From NCBI GenBank assembly GCA_010094045.1, contig ML986578.1, positions 558,001-622,000 on the forward strand: a DNA stretch of 64,000 nucleotides, read 5' to 3'. The position numbers were made by a program, and so were the translations under genes. The notes beneath the pieces are model-generated. The model was not told the DNA's origin, made no database searches, and saw only the letters and a program-made list of their open reading frames with translations. Positions 47,002 through 58,536 of this stretch are shown here, piece by piece (the first letter of the stretch is position 1; every line of letters starts with the position of its first letter). Source of the stretch: Lojkania enalia. Taxonomy: Eukaryota > Ascomycota > Dothideomycetes > Pleosporales.

Positions 47002-48162
47002 ATGGCGCGAAAGAAGCATCCACGGAGAAAGGACAAGCCGGCGGGCGCACAAGTCCCCGGTGCAACCCCCAACTCCAATGAATCCTCTTCCCAAGTAGCT
47101 ATGGACTCGAATAACAAGAAGCGCAAGAGGAGAGATGGTGACCCTGACAAGGAGGCTAAGTCTGTAAAGAAGCCTAGGGATGGCAGTAGTGGAGAAGCTA
47201 CAGCTTTGGGGGTATTAGAGGAGAAGGAACCTGTCGAGGACACAACCTTCCAACAGGACTTCATACCCTTCGAAGACGAGCCGGCAAAAAAAGCCCACCA
47301 ACTCAATCCTCCGAAAGGCAAAAAGAAGAATAGTAAGCCTAAGAAGGGGGTGAAACCTTCAGAGCAACAAGCTGCTCTAGAGGCAATTGAGGAACCCATG
47401 GCCCAGAGCAACCGCGCCGAGGCCTTACCCTCAGACGATCAGAACACTGCAACAGAAGGAAATACGCCAGCAGATGCGCCGGTAGACGCTCAGACGGCCA
47501 AGAAAGACCGCTTCATAGTCTTCGTGGGTTGGTCACCTTCACCTTCCCTACTATATTCTCATTTGTGTCTAACATTCTCTAGGAAACCTGCCCTTTTCGG
47601 CGACGAAAGAGCAGATGGAGACGCACTTCGCAAAAGTGGCCCCGTCATCGGTCCGTATTCAAACCTACAAGGAAAGCGGCAAGTGTCGCGGCTTCGGATT
47701 CCTTGAGTTTGAGAGATTCGATAGAATGGAGACGTGCCTAAAGAAGTATAATCACTCCATGTTTCCGGATGCGAGAAAGAAGGAAGGGCGGAAAATCAAC
47801 ATTGAGTTGACGTAGGATTGTTGCCTGCTATCAAAGAGAGAAAATACTGACGTATATTGTATAGGGCTGGCGGCGGCGGTAACAACGCGTCACGGAAATC
47901 CAAGATTCAGGCCAAGAATGACAAGCTTGCAAACGAGCGCCAGCACGATCGCGAGAAGCGAGATGAAATTGAAGCGAAACAGGCTGAGCGGAAAGAGAAG
48001 AAGGAAGTCAGGCAGAAGTATGGTAAGGGCCGGAAGAAGGTACAGGAGGCGCCAGCTCCCGTTGAAGCTGTTGACGCAGAGAGTGGAATGCATCCTAGCA
48101 GACTAGCGCGGATGCAGGAACCTGCTATTCACAACTGGCAGCCCACGAGAACGCGATTTTAG
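47002..48162 (+). CDS. NOP6: Nucleolar RRM protein, NOP6-like, three exons
   Basis: Exons 47002-47527, 47583-47811 and 47865-48162 join in frame to 350 residues. The N-terminal 165 residues are Lys-rich and charged, with several nuclear-localisation-like clusters (NKKRKRR, KGKKKNSKPKKG). A single RRM spans about 172-252, with RNP2 as FIVFVGNLPF (crossing the first splice site) and RNP1 as CRGFGFLEF. The C-terminal part is a basic, Glu/Lys coiled-coil-like tail that ends in NWQPTRTRF. This order matches fungal Nop6 proteins that bind pre-rRNA or snoRNPs and help 40S subunit assembly in the nucleolus. The symbol is by family and architecture, not by alignment. Confidence 0.87.
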
Positions 48163-48932
48163 AGATACCAGGCACGAGAATGGGCTTTGAGATTTTGGCT
48201 CTCAATTCTGCTAGAGGGTTCTCAACGTAAACTTGCCTGAATTAGATTGCTTAAAGCATTGCTAGGCGTTTATTGCGATTTGATACCATTTAGAAACTCT
48301 TATGTAGTGTTTAAATTTCTTTAATTTTTCAAATACCGAACACCGGTATCCTAGGAGAAGTGCAAATTCCATTCACGGAGCGGCCCGAAGCGGATATCGG
48401 AGGCTTAGTCACCACAACTTTGTTGTTGAGCATTGAAATACCCTGAAGCCCTCTCCGCCCTCTCCCCCAGGAAAAATACATTCAGAGAACCTCTAACCAT
48501 TGATAGTGATTCTATTAGGAAGTGGGGAACTCTTCGAGGCTCTTGTAAGTATTTGATCAACTTAATCTCACTACTTTCTCCAATTTTGTCATGAAGCGGT
48601 CTCCTTTCTTTATCTAGAAGTTTGGGTGCCTAGTCCTCAATGAAATGTCCTTTCGTCATCTCCAGATAGACAAATATCTTTCAAAGAATTCATCAGTTTC
48701 ATCTTTTTCTCTGTCATCAATCATGCAATAGAACCTCTATTAGCAGTATATGGTTCCGAGTCTCAATCCTCAGTTATCGTTTCACACCACGGCTACAAAA
48801 CTGAATGACATATTGACTTGGTCAAGCACCCTTCCAGAATTTAGTAAATACTATATACAGAATCTCTGAAAAGGACACCCCACGCTCAATCCCAATTAAA
48901 CCCCAAACTCAATTACCGCGCCGTCGACCATT
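48163..48932. other. Intergenic region, no gene recognised
   Basis: A 770-base AT-rich gap between the NOP6-like gene and the molybdopterin synthase gene. No coding sequence or RNA gene is visible. Confidence 0.55.
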
Positions 48933-49460
48933 ATGTCGGTCACAGAGCCATCAACCTACACTCCAGATATCCCCTCCGACCCAATCACCCGCACCACAGA
49001 TACAATCCATATAGAACTAACACCTCACCCTCTAAACGCTTTCTCCGCAACATCCTTCGTCCGCTCCCCTAGTGCCGGCGCAACCGTTCTCTTCATCGGC
49101 ACAACGCGTGACTCCTTCAATAATCTCCCAGTCAGCTCGCTAGCATATACATCCTATCCGCCTCTCGCTATGTCTACGCTGTACTCTATTGCCAGCACAA
49201 TGCTTACCAAGCATGCACTCACCAAGATTGCAATCGTGCACAAGCTGGGCGAGTGTCCAATCGGCGAAGAAAGTATTTTGATAGCGGTGAGTTCGCCGCA
49301 TCGACAGGCGGCGTGGAGGGCGGGAGAAGAGGCGCTGGAGGAGACGAAGAAGAGGGCCGAGATATGGAAGTTAGAAAGATTCGAGGGTGGTGAGGGGGTC
49401 TGGCGGGCGAATAGGGACGGAATTATGGGGACAAAGGTTGAGGATGGAAAGGAGGGGTGA
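48933..49460 (+). CDS. cnxH: Molybdopterin synthase catalytic (large) subunit, MoaE/MOCS2B-like
   Basis: A single-exon gene of 175 residues, close to the family length. After a short tail, GATVLFIGTTRDSF gives the conserved strand with the Arg of the active site. KIAIVHKLGECPIGEESILIAVSS and HRQAAWRAGEEALEETKKRAEIWKLE match the MoaE core, including the catalytic-region lysines near its end. The enzyme works with the small MoaD-type subunit, whose thiocarboxylate C-terminus delivers sulfur to convert precursor Z (cyclic pyranopterin monophosphate) into molybdopterin in the cytosol. This serves nitrate reductase and other molybdoenzymes. cnxH is the name used in Aspergillus. The start ATG fits the usual N-terminal tail. 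No small-subunit gene is nearby. Confidence 0.95.
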   Translation: MSVTEPSTYTPDIPSDPITRTTDTIHIELTPHPLNAFSATSFVRSPSAGATVLFIGTTRDSFNNLPVSSLAYTSYPPLAMSTLYSIASTMLTKHALTKIAIVHKLGECPIGEESILIAVSSPHRQAAWRAGEEALEETKKRAEIWKLERFEGGEGVWRANRDGIMGTKVEDGKEG

Positions 49461-50554
49461 TACGAAGGAAAGGGATGCTTGAGAAGAACTGGGTTACTGC
49501 GTTTTCGGGGAGAGGGAGTATGACTGGAATTGCGAGTTCGATTGCGTGTCTAAGCTTTGATGCCATGCGCAGAAGTTTCATTTGTCCGTCTACTAGACGA
49601 GCACATGTGTGGTTAAGGTTCTGCGTCACATTGCATAGTTGTTATAATAGCTACGGTATAGCTGAAGTTGAGAGCGGGTGTCCAAAATGTAGGCCAAGGA
49701 AAGCCGTATTGTCGTCTTGGCGCTAGCGAATATGTTGGGATGTCACCGAATTTGACTAGCAACGGCGCGACCCAATCTATTAAACTGCACAGTTTACTCG
49801 GACTCAAAATGGCTATTCCTCTACGGAATTTGAAAGACAGAGAAGTATAAGAGTAATTGGTATTGTTGAGCTACCGAATATATTGATTGCAAAACAAAGT
49901 CTCATGCGGAGTTCGTTTGGGCCCTAGACATTAAGATTATCAGTATCATTAGACATGAGATGGTCGGTGAATGGTATGAAGGTGAAGACTCTGCATATAC
50001 GGACGAGGGCAAATTGGGCTCTAGTAATTCGGTTGCACCATCTTCGGGGCGACCATTGTGGAGGAAGCCACCAACGGTTTACGTAGTGCACAATATTCAA
50101 CGAACAAGCCTCCTAATTTCTACAAGTGGCAACATAGATACACATGTAACCAGAGAAGATCTTGTTTTATGCAACGCGACGGACCAGGCATGCTTCGGTA
50201 GCGACTGCAAAGCAAATAGGTCTGTGCAACGGAAAGACTGAGTTCAATCAGCCATATGGTTGGCGGGTAACATACAGGTTGTGTGGAGGATCCACTAGCG
50301 GCTCTAAAAAGGGATTGGTAAACTCCAATCTCTTGAGGCTGGTGCGAAGATATATTCGAAAAGTCAGGCAACAGCGAAACTTGCCAATACTGTTTGTCGA
50401 ACCATCCAGACCCATTTTAGTGTTGATCATGGATCGAGCCTAGCATGTCAACATTGTGAATATTCTGCCGGATAGGCCTCGCTAGGGGCCAGATTTCGGT
50501 TTGCTAAAATGTACACTATTCATACACTGGGCAGTAATCATACATGTCGGACCA
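49461..50554. other. Intergenic region, no gene recognised
   Basis: A gap of 1.1 kb between convergent genes (molybdopterin synthase and AIM11). Open frames around 49.9-50.4 kb occur on both strands without family features. Confidence 0.5.
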
Positions 50555-51097
50555 TTATCGAGGCGTCTTCCTCGGCTTATCGCTCTCACTCGCTTCTTTC
50601 CCATTCATTGCAATTGCTGAATTAGATGGTTTGTCCGGATGTGCGAGGCTATCTAAATGCCGTCGGTCAAAACTGTCGTATCCTAGGCGACCTCTGAGCG
50701 CCGTCTGCATCTCCTTCAGTCCTGATATGTCGAATGCCCACAAAGTTCCGCCCGCAGCCATTATCCCAAAACTGAACACATTTATGGTGGCCATATTCAG
50801 CGCTTGCACGGCGTCCATCATGGGACTAAAGTGCTCATGTGGGTTTGTGTTCGGTTCGTAAAACTTGGGCGAAATTCTGAGCTTCCGTCGGTAGATAGCC
50901 CGGCGAGTGATTGCAGTAGATGCAAGGAAACATGTAGCGCCGAAGAAGAATATGGATAGTTGCCGTAGCGATCGCGGGGAAGTAATTGGAGTGCTTTCGT
51001 GGGCCGGTTCGGGCAATGACCGGGGGTGCGCATTTGCTGGTATGACGGTTGGCCGAGTCATGGTCCAAAGGAGTGGAAGCTTTTGGAACACTTCCAT
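50555..51097 (-). CDS. AIM11: AIM11-like mitochondrial membrane protein
   Basis: A single-exon frame of 180 residues. SPRSLRQLSIFFFGATCFLASTAITRRAI (about residues 40-68) is the first membrane segment with flanking basic residues. ALNMATINVFSFGIMAAGGTLWAFDIS (about 99-125) is the second. This pair, with the DAVQALN lead-in and the FDIS exit, is the hallmark of fungal AIM11 (altered inheritance of mitochondria protein 11), a small membrane protein whose deletion affects mitochondrial inheritance in yeast. Its molecular role is not known. The start may be the first Met (51097) or the one at 51061; the family has variable N-termini. The C-terminus is Ser/Lys-rich. Confidence 0.88.
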   Translation of the reverse strand: MEVFQKLPLLWTMTRPTVIPANAHPRSLPEPAHESTPITSPRSLRQLSIFFFGATCFLASTAITRRAIYRRKLRISPKFYEPNTNPHEHFSPMMDAVQALNMATINVFSFGIMAAGGTLWAFDISGLKEMQTALRGRLGYDSFDRRHLDSLAHPDKPSNSAIAMNGKEASESDKPRKTPR

Positions 51098-51518
51098 GAG
51101 GCTGTACAGCAGGCTCTAGAGGGGTTTCTAAAGGTACATTGGTCGTATGCAGAATCAGTTCCGCGTGCTTCAGAGTCGAGAGACACCAAAGGCACTTCCA
51201 CCTCCGCGTTCGGGCTCGCCGGAGGGTTTATTCGTTGGACAAGGAGACCAGGAAGTGGCTAATTCGTAGGATTGTCGAATTACTGTTGTAGAACAGTAGA
51301 TATCCAGTGTGAAGCTTGCATTGTGGGTAATACATCGAGTTGGTCAGCAAATCTAAGAATGAAAGAAAATATTTGCTTAGTCAGGGAAACGGGTCGGAAA
51401 AACGTTTTGTGGAACGCCACGACAGTGGAAGTCAAAAAGCAACTTTCTCCCCCACTTTCCCACCGTCCAGCCATCACCAGTCGTCCGTATACGGTTGTAC
51501 AGCCTATAAAGAATTGAT

Positions 51519-51563
51519 AGCCCATGTCGAGAGCCCATGTCGAGAGCCCATGTCGAGAGCCCA
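51519..51563. repeat. Minisatellite, 13-base unit, about 3.5 copies
   Basis: The unit AGCCCATGTCGAG is repeated three times in perfect tandem and followed by a partial copy. It lies in non-coding sequence. Confidence 0.9.
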
Positions 51564-52660
51564 GACCTCGTCCTTGTGCGGAGACTACCTCGATTTTGAT
51601 AAACATGCTTTGTGTCACCTCTCCTAGCGTCTCCTTGTGAGGCTGGATGCGACCGTAACTTTAGTTCCGAGCCTTATTCGACGTTGTTACAGTTATTCGA
51701 TCATCCCATGTCATGAAATTGTGAGTGCTACAACTATGAAGATGTTGAAGATTTAAAATACAATACAACAATTGACATTCTCAACGAAGATTTCGTCAAT
51801 ACTTTTCACTATACCGCTAATATTTTTATCAATTCAGTGTTCTTTTATAATTCTAGTGTTATCTATTTTTTGAGTATTGACCAAATGTTCACGGATATTT
51901 GCTGCGGAGTGGAATGGAGTTCCACGATGGTAGTGCAAGCTGTTGGCTTCCGAATGCCCTGCCCATGTTTAACTTGCACGGAGCGCTCATTCGATATGGG
52001 CGAGCCTAGGTAACGGCAAGTACCTAATAGCTAGGGATGTGCAAGCAATATGCAGAAACCTCCACATATTCTGAGCGAGTGTTCAACTGTACTGGCCATG
52101 TCGTCAATCCCAAAGCAGCCCCTATGAAAATCCCTTTCCGAAGACGTCGTTCGAATCTCACTACCATGGCCCAATTTGATACCATAGCAACAATATTTTC
52201 TAGATTGCTCTTACTCTTCTTTGTTATCATTATAACAAGATGCAATATGGTTTTCAATAATCTTCCGCGTTCAACAAAGTTTGGCCGAGCTCTAAATAAG
52301 ATCTTCCCAGGAGTATCATGCACGGCCTATTGAGATACTCGGGGCCCGCTACTTCTTGGACTACTCTTACTGCGACGGCACATATTCATAGGGTCTTATA
52401 GACCAGCAGGATGGGACCACTTCAGATCAACTTCATCCAATTAAGGAGATCGTGACACGATTGTACGCTAATTATGGCTTCGCAAGCTCCTGATATCCAT
52501 TCAACACGCGGAGATGTACCAGATATGACGCTACCCGCGGATGGATTTAGAACGGACAGTAACAAATTTGATCAGGCTCGTGTCAGCTGGACTGCCGGTT
52601 TTTAACCCGGAGCTTAACAAACCCAAAACATACTTCATGGTAACACTCGGAGCCGTTGTT

Positions 52661-52667
52661 TATAAAT
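52661..52667 (+). promoter_or_regulatory. TATA box candidate for the secreted protein gene
   Basis: TATAAAT lies about 150 bases before the start codon at 52813, with C/T-rich sequence between. The position is compatible with a fungal core promoter. Confidence 0.35.
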
Positions 52668-52812
52668 TTAGCTTTACCCATTCTAAGATGGAACTTCGCC
52701 AGCACCCAGAAGCCTCCCACATTGGCTAAAACGGATACTGTGCACTTCTTGATCTTTCTACCTAACAGTTACTCCTCTTCTCGAAAAACTTCATTCCAAC
52801 TTAGTATTCAAT

Positions 52813-53586
52813 ATGCTATCCAGCAACGTAGTATCTGCCTTATTTGCCTCGATTGCTTTGGCCGCGGCCTTGCCTGAGTATGCGCCACTTGCAACAACTC
52901 CTATCTATGGCCTCCCCCCGTCTAAGTCAACCTGCTCTGTAGGTAGGTGGCTTGCTCTCACCAGACCAGACGTGAATGAAAGCTAACACCCGAAAAGTTT
53001 ATTCCACCGAGATTAAGACAGGAGAATCTACTTCCACGGCTTCTCATACCGACGTCAGGCTACTCTCCAGCTCTCCTGATACTCAGCTAAAAAATAGCAG
53101 ACTGTCACCGTGTCCGTCTCCACCATGATTCCCTTGCTCACTACGAATGTTGTAGAAGTCCCTGTCAGTAGTGTTGGCGTTGTTACTGAGGTAGAAATAA
53201 CTTATACTGTTCTGAAGCCACTAGATTAAAGAAAGCAGACCTTCACTTATTACGAAACTTCCATGAAAACGGAAACATACCCGGTCACAACGGTCACCAC
53301 GAGCACCATTTACGAGGCCACTGTCATATCGACAGAGTCGACTTCGCTCTACCCTACTACGTAAGCACAAACCTTTCACTGGCCAATGTGTCACTCTGTT
53401 TGACTTGATATATATAGCTCTGTTGGCACTTCCTATATAACAGAAGTCGAAACCGGGTATTCCACCCTTGTGACCGGCACAACTAGTGAAACGGTTTGCT
53501 ACGAAACCAAAATGATTCCGTGGACAAGTTTCTATACAGAGACAACGACCGAATGCATGACCAAGGGCGGGTATGGTGGCCGTTGA
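52813..53586 (+). CDS. Small secreted Thr/Ser-rich protein, five short exons
   Basis: Exons 52813-52942, 52998-53053, 53101-53190, 53239-53360 and 53418-53586 join in frame to 188 residues. All four introns are 47-57 bases with GT...AG borders, and branch-like CTAAC or CTAAA motifs precede the first two acceptors. Residues 1 to about 19 form a classical signal peptide (MLSSNVVSALFASIALAAA followed by LPEY). The mature part is rich in Thr, Ser, Val and Tyr, with repeated T-V-x-x-T patterns (TVTVSVSTMIP, VTTVTTSTIYEATV, VETGYSTLVTGTTSETV) and three cysteines after the signal peptide. It ends in a Gly-rich GGYGGR. It is probably O-glycosylated and either extracellular or wall-associated. The composition resembles short fungal cell-wall or effector-like proteins, but no family is recognised. 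No GPI-signal-like hydrophobic tail is present. Exon borders are inferred from frame continuity. Confidence 0.72.
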
Positions 53587-55589
53587 TGCGAACGGCGGCG
53601 TCTTTAGAGGGATGATGTGTTGGTGGGAAGCAGAATCGGCGATAGGGAGATATGTTCATTAATGAACATAGATATCGCAACACTCATTTGTTATCGGTAT
53701 GCGGGCTAGCTACTTGCAATCTCAAAAACCATTGATACATTGAATCGCTCTTTGGATTTTATAGTGACCTAGCCTGACTCCATTCTACACAAAGTGGTCT
53801 CATAGCGTAGTGAAAGCCGGAAACAAACCTGAAGCTGATGTCTACTCATCTGCAGCATGCTACTAAGAAACATTATGAGAATTAATGATATATACTGGAT
53901 CTACTAGGTTGTTACTACAGGGCTTCGAGCTTGGGATTACTTCCGGTGAGAAATAGCTTGCGTGAAAATAACGCGTGTACTGACCACGGCTCGGTTGGAT
54001 GACTTTTGTTGTCGTAATGCAGGAGGCTCAACTAAAGGTCTATGGCTTGCAACGTCCTAAGACCACAAACCAATTCTAACTGTCCGTATCTAGTATTCCT
54101 TCGCATATTAGAATATTACTCATACACAGAAAATGTTCCGCGTTATAATACTCCGATCGTTTGCACGATGCTCTCACCTATGACTTCTTTATTTGGATGA
54201 CCTCCGAGTGCAAGAAGGGTTGTGAAGGGTAAACAAAGCACCGCATAAGTGCTTTTCGAATCGGAGATATTCACAGCATTCTGTGCTAGTGAGGGCAGAG
54301 ATGCGGGTAGGAGCTACAGCATATGCGAGCCATACTTGCCATTAGGCAAACAATAACGCAATAATGTGAGCGCTCTGAGACATCGTTCCTACAAGAAGTG
54401 CACGGCATCAGTATTGCTTTCCTGTGTCTGGGCTGACCATGAGGGGTAAGCGTAGGACGATCACTGCCTTGCGGCTTTTGATGTAATTGGAGGGCAAGGT
54501 TCCAGTGGCGGCACGCGGTGGAGTGTGCGATTGCTACGGTGTAGACTGTTAAGGAACAGGTCGACGGGGTCCAAAATACCGACTAGCCAGCACCGAATGG
54601 ATTTAGTATTTTTTAGATATGGATTTAAAGATCTTTCCACTGTGTTTGGAATATAGAACCTCAGGATTGTGTGTTGATGAGCTGGCTAAGAATCTCCAGT
54701 AAACGTGCAGAGGTAAACAAGCACGTTCAAACACGTTGCTCCCTGTATTCACGGTGCCCTTCCGTATTTCCCGATGGGCGGTCAGGCGGGGAACGAATCA
54801 CCCAGATCAGTTGGCCTACGTGGCTATGCGGTGTACCCATTGTCGTAGTAGTGCGACTGCTCTTACGACATTCTGTCGATCATGCTCAGCATACAGCTCG
54901 AGATACTAGTTTATCCTCGCTATAGTTGCAGTCGTCACGTTACTTTTGCGTCGTCGTGAGCGAAGTAGGTCTCTTGCGGCTTCATCGACATGAGTGAAAA
55001 TATCTTTTGGTATTTAAGATTTGGGGGTTTGAGAAGCAAACATTGAACTACAGTGGTTTCGGAACCATAAGGGTTAGATCAAAGCATCGCTAACACTCGG
55101 GTACAGTGTTGTGCTTCCATATGGACGGTAACGGCATAATGTTGTTCAGCCGAGTCCTATCACAGACTTTGCGGCATCCTTCATATGGATTACACGCGAT
55201 TGAAAGCTAGAAGAATGAGTATGGATAGAAATTAGGGGAATATTGGGCTTCTATGCATAAGACAGAGTTTGAAACCTATCTGATCATCTTCTATTAGCAT
55301 TTACATCCCGATCCCTCGTAATTACATATCATCCATGCAGTAACAGTGTCCACATCTTATCTAGTCACATCAGTATGATATTAAAAGTACAAAAGCAACA
55401 CCCGCTATCACCATAGTTCGTTCGAAATACCGTGAAATGTAGACGCCATGAATGCCGTGAAATGCCATAGACCCATTGCCCATGAACCATAAACCGTTAA
55501 CCGTGAATGCTTATGCGCTGAGAACGCTCAGAAAGAAGATGGATCATGATGTACATTTAGAGATTGAGATAAGATATGGAAAAGGGGAC
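53587..55589. other. Intergenic region, no gene recognised
   Basis: This 2 kb AT-rich gap lies between the secreted gene and the 3' end of the DUF3433 gene. I see no coding chain or RNA gene in it. Confidence 0.5.
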
Positions 55590-58536
55590 TTAGGCTGCCG
55601 AAGTAGATCTTTGTTCCTCCCAAATCACCAACTCCCGCCCACTCCTCTCACCACCCCTCTTCACGCGATCGATACCTAGATGCTCAAGACCGTCGCGCCC
55701 GACATAGATGCCGAAGCCGTACCGGATCTTTCCGGGCTCGAGAACAGATTGACGTTTTTTGCCTGCCTCACGTTCGGCTTTTTGACGCGATTTGGTTTTC
55801 GTCAGCGCAGGATCTGTTGGGCTGTCGCCGCGGAGGTTATCGCGGCTTGGGCGGATAAGGCTTGTCAGCGACTGCCCGAATGTGCGCTCGACATACGCTG
55901 GGCCCATAAGCCTTGCAATTAATTGGCCTTTGGTTTGCGGACGCGCGAATGCCCGGTCTGCAAGTATTTGTGATTGATAGACCCAGGATATAATTTCGGC
56001 AAGGCTAGAAGAGCGGTGAGGGAGCGCCCCGCGACGACGGCTAGGGAGTAACGCGAAGAGTGAGATGGTGTATAGGGCTAGGAAGAAGCAGAGGGCATAG
56101 TAACCCGATAGTTCAGCCGAGACGCGCACCACGTCACCGTTAGGATAGTATTGAGTCCAGAAGCAGCCACCAGCCAGAATAGGAAGGGTTGTTGAGCAGA
56201 GGGAGACGAAAGATAGGACGACGGTGCTGAAGTGTCGGTTTTCGAGGGCCGAGAGGGTAACGGATATAGGGAGGCGGGATGAGTAGTCGATTAAGAGAGA
56301 TGATTCAGCTGTTGCTCCTCCTTTCGATGAAAGCGAGATATAAGGACGCAAGCCTCGAAGAGAGTAGTCGAATGTGAGGAATATGAGGAAGAGGAAGTGG
56401 CCGATTAGGGCTGGGACAAACGAGTACAAGAAATTGGATGCTGAGAAGCCGGCGGAGTTTGCGCGGGCAAATACCTGTGGCAGAAATCCTAAGCGAACTG
56501 CGCTGTCAATGAAGCTTATGACTAGAAACGCGATCAGAAGTACGATGGCTGTAACAATCCATGCAATCACCGAAGTGTCGCGGAGATACCAGGGGAGATA
56601 TCTGAGGCGAAGTCTAGGACTTCGAATGTCCATCCGGATGGAAAAGTCGCCCGGCCTTTGCGTGCTTTGAAGAGGGGTATTGTATCCTGTGCCGGCTTCG
56701 GGTCCCTTTTCCATAATTCTGCCCTGTTCAATAGAGTACTGTCGTGTCGACCCACCCTCTTCTCCAATACCATAGAAGACATCGTTTGGCCGCCTTGTGG
56801 TACTCCAATACCCGATGCGGTCCGTTCGACTACCTAGTTGATTCCGAAAGTCGACTTTTTTGAACGTTTCGGACCCGTTATAGTCCCTAACGATATTGGA
56901 TCTCTCCAAAAGAGTAATAATATCGGCTAACGATCTCGGGTCCCATTTCAGCCCGGTTTGCTTTCGGAGAAGAAATACGAAGATAGCGAGTAACGCCACC
57001 ACCAGGAGGATATAAAGAACGATGACCGTCCAGATCACTCCTTGGACGACCACCCACCGCCAAGCGCGGCCCTCATCCCACCAGCGGACGTTGAAGGAAG
57101 ACGCTAGAAGAGGAATTGACCATAGAAATAGCCAGAAAATGAGATAGCAAGCACCGATTAAAGGATGGCCAGCTCTGAAGTGCTCTAATTTTGGCAATAG
57201 AAATTGAGTGGGGTATAATTGAAGAAAAATAGCTTCCGACCGTTGCTGTGTGGATTCGGATGCCATGGATACAAATGGCACAATACGCTGAAGTGCGATT
57301 TGGACTTGAAATAGCCACATTAGTATTATCATGCCAAGAATAGTCGGCAAGTATTCGAAGACGAAATAGCGGCTGTCGCCGAAAGAGGTATAGTTCCAGA
57401 GACCCTCACCATTGTTACGGTCGGAATAAACCGCACAGAAGATGAGGCCTCCAAGCATGACAAGGCAGAGAAGGAGATATATACTGAACCAAACCGGACG
57501 GAGGATGCTGGGGAGGAAATGGAGTGGCACATGCGGTAAGGAGTCAGGCGACGGTCGGAAGGGAACGAAAATATCCTTTTGCACTGTTAACGGTCAGCAT
57601 TAGACATTACTTTTCAGACTGTTGTAGCCGTCTTGCAGTACGGTATCTCCCAAAAATTGGCCTACTTATTACCTAATAGAAGGAATAGAACCTTAAACAA
57701 TGGGACTTCTATCTAAGAAGAGTTGGGTTCAATTTCCGCTTCAATAGGCAACAACTTAAGCATTTTCGTGGCAATACACTCGCAGAAGCTTCAACTGGTG
57801 TGGGTTGTAGAAACAAGGCAACTTACCTACTGAGCCTCTCCCACTCGCGAAGCCCGATGGGGCTTCCTGCGGTGGCCGCTCTTCCACCTGCTGATGTTTA
57901 AAATAGCCAAGGCCTTCATCTGATACTACGCGCTCTACAGGATAGTCCTCGTCCTCAGGAGGAGCAGCGCTGGGATACATGCGCGACCCTCGTACTTCCT
58001 CATCGCGAGTGAGCTGGTCGATAGCGAATCGGATGTAGGGCGTGTCGTCCTCCCCCGGCGTAGTAGCGAGCGACTGTGAATCCATGTCGACTTGTTTATA
58101 TGAGCGCCCTCCTTCCTGCGTCTCGGGCCGCTCTTCTACAATGGTAGAGACAGTAGGAGAGTGGAGGAGGGCGTGATTGCGGTCGTTGTCCGTGCGATCA
58201 GCGGGCGAATGCTGTCTGGGTATTCCAACACCCTTTAGAGAAGTTACTGGGGCGTCAGGATGTTGCTGTAAATGCTCATGACTCTGGTTCGGAGTGCGAC
58301 TTTGGGAAGCCGGCGTGTGATAAGGCTTCGATGAGCGCTCATCACTTTCGCTCGATGTGTTCTCAGAGAGGGAGTAGTAGCCTTCCGAGGCGGTAATGCT
58401 CTGTTGCGACTCCGAATGCGATAGCTGGGGACGGCTGACTGCTCAAGGCAAATTGATCAGTATCGAGAGAGCCTGCTTAGGACCGTATTAACGTACCGTT
58501 AGTATGCTTGAGTTGGAACGGAGACTCCACGCTCAT
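55590..58536 (-). CDS. DUF3433-family multi-pass membrane protein, three exons
   Basis: Exons 58536-58497, 58438-57827 and 57583-55590 join in frame to 881 residues; the introns are 58 and 243 bases. The first 220 residues are hydrophilic and disordered, rich in Ser, Glu and Asp. The rest holds two copies of the DUF3433 arrangement. The first starts near residue 240 (LPSILRPVWFSIYLLL...) and includes FEYLPTILGMIILMWLFQVQ. The second starts after about 560 (PWYLRDTSVIAWIVTAIVLL...) and includes FLYSFVPALIGHFLFLIFLTFDYSLRGLRPY. Many hydrophobic helices are visible; the C-terminus is cytosolic and basic. The function of this fungal family is unknown; it is probably in the plasma membrane or endomembranes. 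The N-terminal 13-residue exon is supported by matching phase and a GTACGT donor. Confidence 0.9.

Larger units (their letters stand above)
51098..52812. other. Intergenic region, no gene recognised
   Basis: A 1.7 kb gap between AIM11 and the small secreted gene. It includes a 13-base tandem repeat at 51519-51563. Open frames on both strands at 52024-52333 overlap each other and show no features. The right end holds the promoter of the secreted gene. Confidence 0.45.
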
